Shown here in pieces: positions 1-5,527 of a stretch of DNA of 5,527 nt. The stretch's first letter is position 1, and each line of letters opens with the position of its first letter. Source of the DNA: Alphaproteobacteria bacterium (lineage in GTDB: Bacteria > Pseudomonadota > Alphaproteobacteria > UBA828); contig JAPYQV010000217.1 of NCBI GenBank assembly GCA_029937205.1, forward strand, positions 1 through 5,527, written 5' to 3'. The translations under genes were made by a program, and so were the position numbers. The notes under the pieces are model-generated. The model saw only the letters and a program-made list of their open reading frames with translations, was not told the origin of the DNA and ran no database searches.

Positions 1-680
1 ATCGTTGACCTGACGGATGCTGTCAATTTGCGCCTGCGCCGGCGCGACGAAATGGCGGCAGCCACGGAGGGCATATCCGATGTCAGCCAAGACGCTGAAA
101 AAAAGGCGCCCTCTGAATTCGAGCGTGATTTCGAGCGCGAGCTCCGCGCGGCGCTGGAGAAAGGCAATTCGGATCGCGTGCGCGTTGCCGTCTTCATGCT
201 TCAAGTTATCGGGCCTGAGCGTATTCGCCGCGCCCTCGGTGGCGCCTCGGTTGCGCCCGTGATGGCTGAGGCGGAGGATCGATTGAATAATCTGCGCGAC
301 GGTGAATTCGGCCCCCTCAGTCCGTTGGGCGATGGAAAGTTTCGTGCCTTCATGGTGGGAAATCGCTTGCCCATGGCGGCCGATGAGGTATTCGCGCCAC
401 TGTTCGCCTGTCTGTCGCAACCCTTCGAGCGAGACGGCGCCGTGGTGAATTTATCGGCCGCGATTGGTGTGGCGCTGTTTCCCACGCACGGCACCAAGGG
501 CGGAGAACTCGTCCGACGGGCGGAGGCCGCGCTCGATGTGGCGGTGGAAAAACGTGATAACGGCTTCCGGTTTTATACCAGCGATTTGGAGTCCCTCGCA
601 GCAGAGCGTCAGGACCGGACGGCGAGCCTCTTTCGGGCCTTCCAATCGAGCGATTTCGAGATGCGTTATCGCCTCGAGGT

Positions 681-728
681 CGAATGCCGGACGGAGCCGT
701 CCGGCGCGAATTCGTTGTGTTCCCACCT
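681..728 (+). other. Frame-change zone within the GGDEF-EAL pseudogene
   Basis: The GGDEF half and the first strand of the EAL half (FEMRYRLEVE, up to about 684) are in frame 1, while WRHPERG from 728 onward is in frame 2. Between them, frame 3 gives MPDGAVRREFVVF (684-722), which resembles the usual stretch leading to the EAL motif, with EFV in the place of EAL. Two small indels (frame 1 to 3 near 681-688, and 3 to 2 near the CCC run at 722-724) fit best; a single shift from frame 1 to 2 is also possible. Left alone, frame 1 runs into the TGA at 784-786. Confidence 0.65.
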
Positions 729-1051
729 GGCGCCATCCCGAGCGCGGCATGGTGCCGGTATTCGATTACGCCCTCCTGATCAGTGAGGCCGGCCTGCTCG
801 ATACCGTATTTGACTGGACCGTGGCGGAAGTGTGCCGGCAAAAAGCGGCGTGGTTGGACAGGGAGTGGGATAAGCTGCCGCTCGCTCTTGATGTTGCCGC
901 GCCGCAATTGTTTGGCGCGCGCCTGGCGCCGCGCCTCGCCCAGGCGCTCCAGGAGCAGGAGCTCAAGGGCAAGCAATTCGAGCTTCATTTCTCTAAAGAT
1001 TTGTTGTTGATGGACCCACGCGAATTGGCGCCCATGTTGGAGGCGCTGAAG

Positions 1052-1054
1052 TAG
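1052..1054 (+). other. In-frame TAG stop inside the EAL-like domain
   Basis: The EAL-like frame reads LEALK, then TAG, then HGFQLTVDGF. Family members have an uninterrupted LEALRxxGxxLALDDF-type segment here, so the stop replaces an ordinary residue. A CAG to TAG change is the simplest route. The reading frame and the similarity continue for about 108 codons to the TGA at 1379-1381. Confidence 0.8.
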
Positions 1055-1372
1055 CACGGCTTTCAGCTGACCGTGGATGGCTTTGCGGTGGGGGCGCATT
1101 TATTGGACGATTGGCGCCATCTGCAACTCGATTATCTGTCCCTTGAAGGCGGACTACTAAACCGCGTATTAACCAGCCATGAGGACAGGTTGCTGCTCAC
1201 GGCGTTGATTTCCTTGGCCCATGGTATCGGGCTCAAGGTGAATGCCAGCGGCATTGAATCGGAAGACCTGTTTGATTTGCTGCGGCTTCTGCACTGCGAT
1301 GGCATTCGCCGATATCGCAGCAAGGCAGCCCTACCGCTCAAGAAGCTCGAAAACCTGCTCGCCCGGCGACGT

Positions 1373-1855
1373 TTATTTTGAGCGGATCGGCGGCGGTGGG
1401 GTGCGCACCGTTTGCTTGCCGCGCATACCCACCGGGATCTCGGCCTCCGGCACGTCGCCAATTTCGCTGTCATTGTAGACATTGAAAAACGACAACACCT
1501 CCGCCGCATTGTCGGGCGTCAAGTGGCTGAAGCGCAGGCCATGCTTGCCGGCGGCGCGGAAAGCGACATTGCACGGGCTTTTGCAGCCATTCAGACAATG
1601 CACGGCGCGAAGGCCAGTGTTTTCCGGCAAGGGTGCGGTCAGTATGTTTTGCCTGATGGCGTCGAGCAGGAATTCGCCTTGGCGCTTGCCATCTATCTCG
1701 CGCTCGGCTTCTGACCACACGCAGGATCGGCACACATAGAGGGTTGCCGGTTGCTGTGCGGCAGAAGCCTTTTGTTGCTTCGGGCGATTCTTGCCCGTTG
1801 ACCCTTTGGATCTACCGGGAGGTTTGGTGCCGGCTTTTCCCTGCGCCATCGCCAC
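1373..1855 (-). CDS. DUF1636 family small cysteine-motif (putative metal or Fe-S binding) protein
   Basis: A 160-residue protein matching the DUF1636 pattern. It has TLYVCRSCVW with a CxxC pair (Cys42, Cys45), then HCLNGCKSPCNVAF with a CxxxCxxxC set (Cys87, Cys91, Cys95), and a conserved tail in which HLTPDNAAEVLSFFNVYNDS resembles the family's usual ending. The family is often annotated as a metal-binding or thioredoxin-fold ferredoxin-like protein; its biochemical role is not established. Residues 1-36 are a Lys/Gly/Pro/Gln-rich, probably disordered extension before the domain. The start is GTG at 1855 or, equally likely, ATG at 1849, which removes two residues. The gap to the stop of the upstream hydrolase is 2 or 8 bases, so translation is probably coupled. 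Its last 9 bases overlap the tail of the convergent GGDEF-EAL pseudogene. Family assignment is good; binding is inferred from the cysteines. Confidence 0.8.
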   Translation of the reverse strand: MAMAQGKAGTKPPGRSKGSTGKNRPKQQKASAAQQPATLYVCRSCVWSEAEREIDGKRQGEFLLDAIRQNILTAPLPENTGLRAVHCLNGCKSPCNVAFRAAGKHGLRFSHLTPDNAAEVLSFFNVYNDSEIGDVPEAEIPVGMRGKQTVRTPPPPIRSK

Positions 1856-1857
1856 CG

Positions 1858-2628
1858 TCAGCCGAAGTAAAAATTCAGGAGTGCCGCGTTCACCTCGGCC
1901 GGCCTCTCGATCGGCGTAATATGCCCGCAGCGATCCAGAATGAGCGTCTGCGAGCGCTTGATGGCGCGGGCCAGTTTTTGCACGTTGGCCGGCGGTGCCA
2001 CGCCATCTTCATCGCCGGTGATGAGCAGTGTCGGGCATTTGATTTTGGCGAGGTCGGCGGATTTGGCGGCGCCCAGCGCTTCGCAGGTGCGGGCGTAGCC
2101 TTCGGCGTCCTGGCGCATGATGCCTTCGCGCAGGAACGCGGCGACGGCGGGTTGGTTGGCGCGCGAATCGTTTGATAGCGCTGCCTGTACCAGAGCATCG
2201 GCGATCGGCGCCATGCCCTTGCTCCGTGCCAGAGCGGCGCGATCCCGAAGGGCGCCACGTGCCGGCTGCGGCGGTTCTGCCAGCGGCCCAAGCAGGGCAA
2301 GGCTTTTTACCCGGGCCGGGCTGCCGGCGGCAATGTGCTGACAGACGATTGTGCCCATCGAGTGGCCGAGCAAATGGGCCGATTTGATATTCAGCTTATC
2401 CATCAGCTTGGTGATGTCCTTGGCCAGAGTGGCGATGGTAATCTTGCCCTTTGCCGGAGAACGCCCCGAGCCCTCCATATCCGGCCGGATGACATGAAAC
2501 GAACGGGCGAGAATTGTCGCCTGGGGATGCCAGGCATTTGATGAGCCGCCGAGGCCATGCACCATAATCATGGCGTCGCCTTCGCCGTGCTGCTCGACCT
2601 CAAGTAATTTGCCGTTGATCTTCATCAT
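1858..2628 (-). CDS. Alpha/beta hydrolase (3-oxoadipate enol-lactonase-like fold, substrate unknown)
   Basis: A 256-residue cytoplasmic alpha/beta-hydrolase of normal length for single-domain members, with no signal peptide. The oxyanion-hole strand is IMVHGLGGSSNAW (HG at 24-25). The nucleophile elbow is GHSMGT with Ser90. The acid is in GDEDGVAPP, most likely Asp208 (Asp206 is the alternative). The catalytic His is His236 in DRCGHITPIERP. RPDMEGSGRS at about 48-57 is the usual loop before the elbow. A cap region lies at about 117-195. Such enzymes cleave esters, lactones or carbon-carbon bonds of keto acids; the general look is PcaD-like, but PcaD function cannot be claimed without the other beta-ketoadipate genes. 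Two ATGs occur in tandem (2628 and 2625), preceded by AGGGA and, further up, GGGGAG. It lies 36 bases after the FAH-family gene and just before the DUF1636 gene, so it is probably in the same transcript. Confidence 0.88.
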   Translation of the reverse strand: MMKINGKLLEVEQHGEGDAMIMVHGLGGSSNAWHPQATILARSFHVIRPDMEGSGRSPAKGKITIATLAKDITKLMDKLNIKSAHLLGHSMGTIVCQHIAAGSPARVKSLALLGPLAEPPQPARGALRDRAALARSKGMAPIADALVQAALSNDSRANQPAVAAFLREGIMRQDAEGYARTCEALGAAKSADLAKIKCPTLLITGDEDGVAPPANVQKLARAIKRSQTLILDRCGHITPIERPAEVNAALLNFYFG

Positions 2629-2664
2629 GTCCCTGCGTTCTCCCCGGTGAATCTATAGTCGCCG

Positions 2665-3543
2665 TCAGGTAATCGTGTTTTGAAGCGTTCCCAGCCCCTG
2701 GATTTCAATCTTAACCACATCGCCGGGCGCAAGAAAGCGTGGCGGATCGAAACCGATGCCAACGCCGGCAGGCGTGCCGGTGGATATGATATCGCCGGGC
2801 TCCAACGTGATGCCCAGTGAAATGGTCTCGATAAGGGTCGGAATGTCGAAAATCAAATCCTTTGAATTCGCGTCCTGGCGCAGTTCGCTATTCACCCAAC
2901 ATTGGATGGTCAGGTTTTCGGCATCGACGTCATCGGCCGTCGCGATCCAGGGGCCCATCGGGCACGTGCCATCGAGGGATTTTCCGATGAACCATTGGCG
3001 GTGCTTGAGTTGCAAATCGCGTGCTGTGACGTCGTTGGCAATGGTGTAGCCAAAGACATGATCAAAGGCCTCGGCTTTTTTGATGCCGCGCCCGCCGGTG
3101 CCGATAATAACTGCGAGCTCAGCCTCGTAATCCATTTGCGTGCTTGATTCGCCGTGGCACGGCACGTCATCGCCGTGCGCGATAACAGTCGTCGGTGCCT
3201 TGGTGAAAATAATCGGATTGTCGGGCACATTGTCGCCGCGCTTGCTCGTCGCATCGAAGCCGCTTTGGGTAAATTCCTGGGCGTGCTCGAAATAATTCTT
3301 GCCGACGCAGAATATGTTTTTGCGCGGGCAAGGAATCGGCGCCAGCAGTTTCACCTGGTCCAGATCGATGCCGGTGGCATCCGTCGGCAATACGGTATTC
3401 AGGGCCGGGTGGCGCTCAATGAGCGTGACCATATCATCGTTGTAAGCTGATTTGCTTTCACCGAGGGGAAAGATTTTACCCGCCTCGGGATCAATGCGGC
3501 CAAGGCTCCGAGCGCCAGCCAATTCATAAGTGACAAGTTTCAT
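2665..3543 (-). CDS. Fumarylacetoacetate hydrolase (FAH) family protein
   Basis: A 292-residue FAH-superfamily enzyme. The family cleaves, decarboxylates or isomerises 2-keto/enol acids using a divalent metal ion in the cytoplasm; members include acylpyruvate hydrolases and homoprotocatechuate-pathway isomerases. Residues 1-70 form the small N-terminal domain, followed by the catalytic domain: NIFCVGKNYFEHAQEF (76-91), PIIFTKAPTTVIAHG (110-124), the metal ligands Glu140 and Glu142 in DYEAELAVIIG, Asp171 in IANDVTARDLQ, Lys188 in GKSLDGTCPMGPW, and the C-terminal STGTPAGVG loop (254-262). All key residues are present, so it should be active. I chose ATG 3543 because MKLVTYE is the usual family beginning and an AAGAAG lies 7 bases upstream. 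The frame stays open to 3702, but that extension would run into the dehydrogenase gene and resembles nothing. The substrate cannot be told from sequence. Confidence 0.9.
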   Translation of the reverse strand: MKLVTYELAGARSLGRIDPEAGKIFPLGESKSAYNDDMVTLIERHPALNTVLPTDATGIDLDQVKLLAPIPCPRKNIFCVGKNYFEHAQEFTQSGFDATSKRGDNVPDNPIIFTKAPTTVIAHGDDVPCHGESSTQMDYEAELAVIIGTGGRGIKKAEAFDHVFGYTIANDVTARDLQLKHRQWFIGKSLDGTCPMGPWIATADDVDAENLTIQCWVNSELRQDANSKDLIFDIPTLIETISLGITLEPGDIISTGTPAGVGIGFDPPRFLAPGDVVKIEIQGLGTLQNTIT

Positions 3544-3620
3544 GAAATTACTTCTTGCGTTGAAAGATTGCACCTGTCGCGGCGCCGCCGGATAAATGCC
3601 CTGCCGGCTACAATCCGTCA

Positions 3621-3640
3621 ACCGCCTAACCGGTTGCGGT
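3621..3640. repeat. Inverted repeat at the stop codon of the dehydrogenase gene
   Basis: ACCGC (3621-3625) and GCGGT (3636-3640) are complementary and enclose the palindrome AACCGGTT (3628-3635). The structure contains the TAG stop of the dehydrogenase (3626-3628 on the minus strand). No T-run follows on the minus strand, so it is not a typical intrinsic terminator. It could slow or protect the transcript between the dehydrogenase and FAH genes, or be chance. Confidence 0.3.
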
Positions 3641-4699
3641 GAGCAATTCCTCGGCCATATCGTCGGCGATATCGCTGGTCGGTCGGCGCTCCTGCTCTGC
3701 ACGGCCGAATATTTTCATCGCCATATCATAAATGCGCGCGGTGTGCTTCATTGCCTGAGCGCGGTCATAGCCGCTGTCGCGTTCGTAAGAGAGATTGATC
3801 ACCCCGCCGGCATTGATGACATAGTCTGGCGCATAAAGGATGCCGCGCGCTGCCAGGTCCGCGCCATCTTCCGGCCGTTCCAACTGATTGTTGGCGGCGC
3901 CGGCAACAATAGGTGCCTTGAGCAGGGGAATGGTGCGGTGGTTGAGTTCTGCGCCAAGCGCGCACGGTGAAAATACGTCAACATCCTGATCGTAAATATC
4001 CGCACCGGCGGCGTGCTCAGCACCAAAATCCGCTTCCGCCCGGGCGGTCGCCTGACGCTGGATATCGCTGACGATCAGTTTCGCGCCGGCCTCATGCAGA
4101 TATTTGCACAATTGATATCCGACATTGCCGATCCCTTGCACGGCAACGCGCAATCCGGTGAGGTCGTTGCGCCCGAGGCGGAATTCGACCGCCGCCTTCA
4201 GGCCGCAAAAAACGCCATAGGCGGTGACGGGCGACGGGTCGCCGCTGCTACCCTGTTGTGCCGAAAAGCCCATAACGTGGGAGGTCTGGCTTCTAATTTG
4301 GTTCATATCCCTGACCGTCGTGCCGACATCTTCGGCGACGATATAGCGGCCGGCGAGGCTCTCGACGAAACGCCCGAAGGCTTGAAACAAGGCCTCGCTT
4401 TTGTCGCGCACAGGGTCGCCGATAATGACGCTTTTGCCGCCACCGGTGGAGAGTTGCGCCAGGGCGTTCTTATAGCTCATGGCGCGTGACAGGCGGAGCA
4501 CATCGGTGATTGCGTCTGTTTCGTTTTCGTAGGGCCACATGCGGCAACCGCCGAGTGCCGGGCCGAGTCTTGTGCTGTGAATAGCGATGATGGCGCGCAG
4601 CCCGCTCTTGGCATCGGCGCAGAATATCATCTGCTCATGCTGGTCGAAGGCCGGCGAGGAAAACACTGGTCCATCGTCAGGGTGTTCAAATTTACTCAT
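3626..4699 (-). CDS. Glu/Leu/Phe/Val dehydrogenase family protein, leucine dehydrogenase-like
   Basis: A 357-residue enzyme, normal for leucine dehydrogenase, which oxidatively deaminates branched-chain L-amino acids to 2-keto acids with NAD+. The N-terminal substrate domain has GPALGGCRMWPY (46-57), Lys77 in SYKNAL, catalytic Lys89 in GGGKSVIIGDP and catalytic Asp124 in VAEDVGTTVRDM. The dinucleotide fold follows with GIGNVG (189-194) and Asp212 in VSDIQ, which favours NAD over NADP. Late landmarks are AGAANNQL (266-273) and PDYVINAGGVIN (291-302). One oddity is that the residues before GGGK are Ser84-Thr85, where leucine dehydrogenases usually have a hydrophobic residue (NLGGGK or PLGGGK). 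This may alter substrate preference, so leucine versus valine, phenylalanine or another amino acid is left open. ATG 4699 opens the conserved frame; the ribosome site is weak (GAG nine bases upstream). It is the first gene of the minus-strand group, 82 bases before the FAH-family gene. Confidence 0.9.
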   Translation of the reverse strand: MSKFEHPDDGPVFSSPAFDQHEQMIFCADAKSGLRAIIAIHSTRLGPALGGCRMWPYENETDAITDVLRLSRAMSYKNALAQLSTGGGKSVIIGDPVRDKSEALFQAFGRFVESLAGRYIVAEDVGTTVRDMNQIRSQTSHVMGFSAQQGSSGDPSPVTAYGVFCGLKAAVEFRLGRNDLTGLRVAVQGIGNVGYQLCKYLHEAGAKLIVSDIQRQATARAEADFGAEHAAGADIYDQDVDVFSPCALGAELNHRTIPLLKAPIVAGAANNQLERPEDGADLAARGILYAPDYVINAGGVINLSYERDSGYDRAQAMKHTARIYDMAMKIFGRAEQERRPTSDIADDMAEELLTATG

Positions 4700-4964
4700 T
4701 TTGTTTTACTCGCGAATCATCAGCTACTGCCATTTCGTCACTTGGGCAGTTCAAGGCGGCTTTCAAGTGAGTATTGGTCGCAATGTGTTCAACAAATCGT
4801 GGCCATAATTGATGCCATAAAATGCTTAAAAGTACATAAATGATTAACTATCACGCCGTTAACATAGAGTTCACGCTCGCATGAATCCAACATAGCGGCG
4901 GTCGCGGGGAGTTGTTGCATGGGGAGGGAATTGAGGCACGAGGACTGGAAGTGAGGATTAGCGA
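4700..4964. promoter_or_regulatory. Divergent intergenic region, likely promoters for both flanking genes
   Basis: A 265-base region between two divergently read genes, with a clearly AT-richer core at about 4785-4880. It contains two direct copies of GCCATAA (4802-4808 and 4814-4820) spaced 12 bases start to start, and a GTTAAC palindrome (4858-4863). A TTGATG (4809-4814) followed 18 bases later by TACATA (4833-4838) is a poor candidate promoter for the rightward gene. I could not find a convincing -35/-10 pair for the leftward operon. No coding potential is seen here. Confidence 0.4.
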
Positions 4965-5527
4965 ATGGCTCTTCGAATTGCCCATATCACCGGCAGTTCA
5001 GACCCGGGCAACCTGAAGGATCAGGACCGCAGCACCGGGTATGAACAGGCTGAGGTTATTCAAGAAAGCCCGAGCAATAATCGCCAGGATCAACCCGGCG
5101 TCAGCCCGCTTGCGGAACTTGAAAAGGCCCTTGAAGGGCGCGTCTCTTCACTCGATCGTCACCGTTTTTTGCTTCTGCTGCGCTTTGCGCTGGTCAATTT
5201 GGTCGGCTTCGCATTGCTCGGCGCGGCGCATATGCAAGGTTGGGTCGACAGGGCCATGGCCAGCGACAGCACCGGCATCGTCGTGCTCATTTTCGGCTTG
5301 TTTGTCGTTGGGTTGGTGCTCTGCGGCTGGAAAATTTGGCGCGCCAGTCATGATCTAAATTTGATCAAAGCCTATGATCCGCTCAAGCCGTCGCAGGTTA
5401 GCGGATATCTCTCCGCTATTCGCCTGCGCAAGGTTGAAAGTCGCTCGATCACGGCGGAGCTGCTCAAACTGAATTTGTCGAGCCGCATCGGCAGCGTTCG
5501 CCATATCGCAAACACGCTGGTGCTGCT
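4965..5527 (+). CDS. Putative MotA/TolQ/ExbB-family inner-membrane protein (3' end outside the window)
   Basis: This frame runs open from ATG 4965 to the window end (187 complete codons). GAGGA at 4953-4957 is a good ribosome site with a 7-base spacer. Residues 1-60 are hydrophilic and rich in Asp, Gln, Glu and Ser. Two hydrophobic segments follow, at about 68-90 (starting RFLLLLRFALVNLVGF) and 104-125 (GIVVLIFGLFVVGLVL). They are followed by a soluble stretch ending SSRIGSVRHIANTLVLL. In MotA/TolQ/ExbB proteins an R-x-IAN-type stretch directly precedes the GLxGTVxG membrane helix of the proton channel, and the window stops exactly there. The assignment is therefore from recall of a pattern whose diagnostic part is missing. 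If right, the product energises a partner (MotB/ExbD-like or OmpA-like) with the proton gradient. It is divergent from the dehydrogenase operon and probably unrelated to it in function. Confidence 0.65.
   Translation, partial: MALRIAHITGSSDPGNLKDQDRSTGYEQAEVIQESPSNNRQDQPGVSPLAELEKALEGRVSSLDRHRFLLLLRFALVNLVGFALLGAAHMQGWVDRAMASDSTGIVVLIFGLFVVGLVLCGWKIWRASHDLNLIKAYDPLKPSQVSGYLSAIRLRKVESRSITAELLKLNLSSRIGSVRHIANTLVL

Larger units (their letters stand above)
1..1381 (+). pseudogene. Degenerate, disrupted GGDEF-EAL domain protein (5' end outside the window)
   Basis: The family makes (GGDEF) or degrades (EAL) cyclic-di-GMP in the cytoplasm. Frame 1 is open from base 1 and gives a GGDEF-like domain at about 112-595. 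The late hallmark IGVALFP (463-483) and the following RRAEAALDVA helix are clear, but the active-site motif reads GDGKF (328-342) instead of GGDEF. The EAL-like half is in frame 2, from WRHPERG (728-748) to the TGA at 1379-1381. Expected EAL landmarks are altered: LDVAAPQL for VNLSxxQL (887-910), FELHFSKD for LEITES (977-1000), VDGFAVG for DDFGTG (1073-1093) and NASGIES for AEGVET (1241-1261). The frames do not join (about 681-728), and a TAG interrupts the EAL domain at 1052-1054. The upstream residues VDLTDAVNLRLRRR may be the tail of a sensory domain such as PAS, which is a guess. Family identity is fairly sure. Inactivity is inferred, and assembly errors could explain the breaks but not the altered motifs. 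Confidence 0.8.

Noticed and set aside
1052..1054. Stop-codon recoding (TAG read as an amino acid) in the EAL domain
   Set aside because: No other gene here uses an internal TAG, the dehydrogenase ends with TAG, and the same gene also carries a frame change; decay is simpler.
350..1099. A 249-codon open frame on the minus strand, opposite the GGDEF-EAL remnant
   Set aside because: It is Arg/Pro/His-rich with no recognisable motif, and lies opposite sequence with clear family similarity; it is typical of an antisense shadow in GC-rich DNA.
1394..1410. A possible terminator hairpin (CGGTG / CACCG, followed by TTTGCTT on the plus strand)
   Set aside because: The stem is only five pairs, the T-run is broken, and it lies in the coding sequence of the DUF1636 gene.
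1744..2175. A 143-codon plus-strand open frame opposite the hydrolase and DUF1636 genes
   Set aside because: The minus strand here encodes a complete alpha/beta hydrolase triad and the DUF1636 start; the plus frame shows no family features.
3579..3588. The palindrome GCGGCGCCGC between the dehydrogenase and FAH genes
   Set aside because: Short GC palindromes are common at this base composition, it has no loop or T-run, and there is no second copy to suggest an operator.
3544..3702. A 53-codon N-terminal extension of the FAH-family gene
   Set aside because: It would overlap the end of the dehydrogenase gene and is unlike family N-termini; MKLVTYE at 3543 is the natural beginning.
4013..4489. 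A 158-codon plus-strand open frame opposite the dehydrogenase
   Set aside because: It is antisense to the GxGxxG fold and catalytic motifs of a clearly conserved dehydrogenase, and no motif of its own is visible.

Overview
The window reads as chromosomal DNA of an alphaproteobacterium, probably a Rhodospirillales-like environmental lineage. This is judged from moderately high GC, protein family content and codon style, not from a database match. I see no tRNA, rRNA, insertion sequence, CRISPR array or phage gene.

Layout. (1) Bases 1-1381, plus strand: the remains of a GGDEF-EAL protein (cyclic-di-GMP signalling family), cut by the left window edge. It is broken by a frame change between about 681 and 728 and by an in-frame TAG at 1052-1054. 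Its signature catalytic motifs are also eroded, so it looks like a decayed or non-enzymatic gene. (2) Bases 1373-4699, minus strand: four genes in one direction, read right to left. They are a Glu/Leu/Phe/Val-type amino-acid dehydrogenase (3626-4699), a fumarylacetoacetate-hydrolase-family enzyme (2665-3543), an alpha/beta hydrolase (1858-2628) and a small cysteine-motif DUF1636 protein (1373-1855). Gaps between them are 82, 36 and 2-8 bases, so they are probably one transcript. (3) Bases 4700-4964: an AT-richer divergent intergenic region likely to carry the promoters for both sides. (4) Bases 4965-5527, plus strand: the start of a two-or-more-helix membrane protein that resembles the MotA/TolQ/ExbB proton-channel family, cut by the right edge.

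How the genes may work together: the dehydrogenase would deaminate a branched-chain or similar amino acid to a 2-keto acid with NAD+. The FAH-family enzyme and the alpha/beta hydrolase are the kinds of enzyme that cleave or hydrolyse keto- or enol-acids and esters or lactones. A small amino-acid or keto-acid catabolic operon is therefore plausible, but the substrate cannot be read from sequence. The DUF1636 protein at the end may bind an Fe-S cluster or metal; its link to the pathway is unknown. No clearly new biological system is visible. The most unusual items are the decayed GGDEF-EAL gene and the composition of the four-gene operon.
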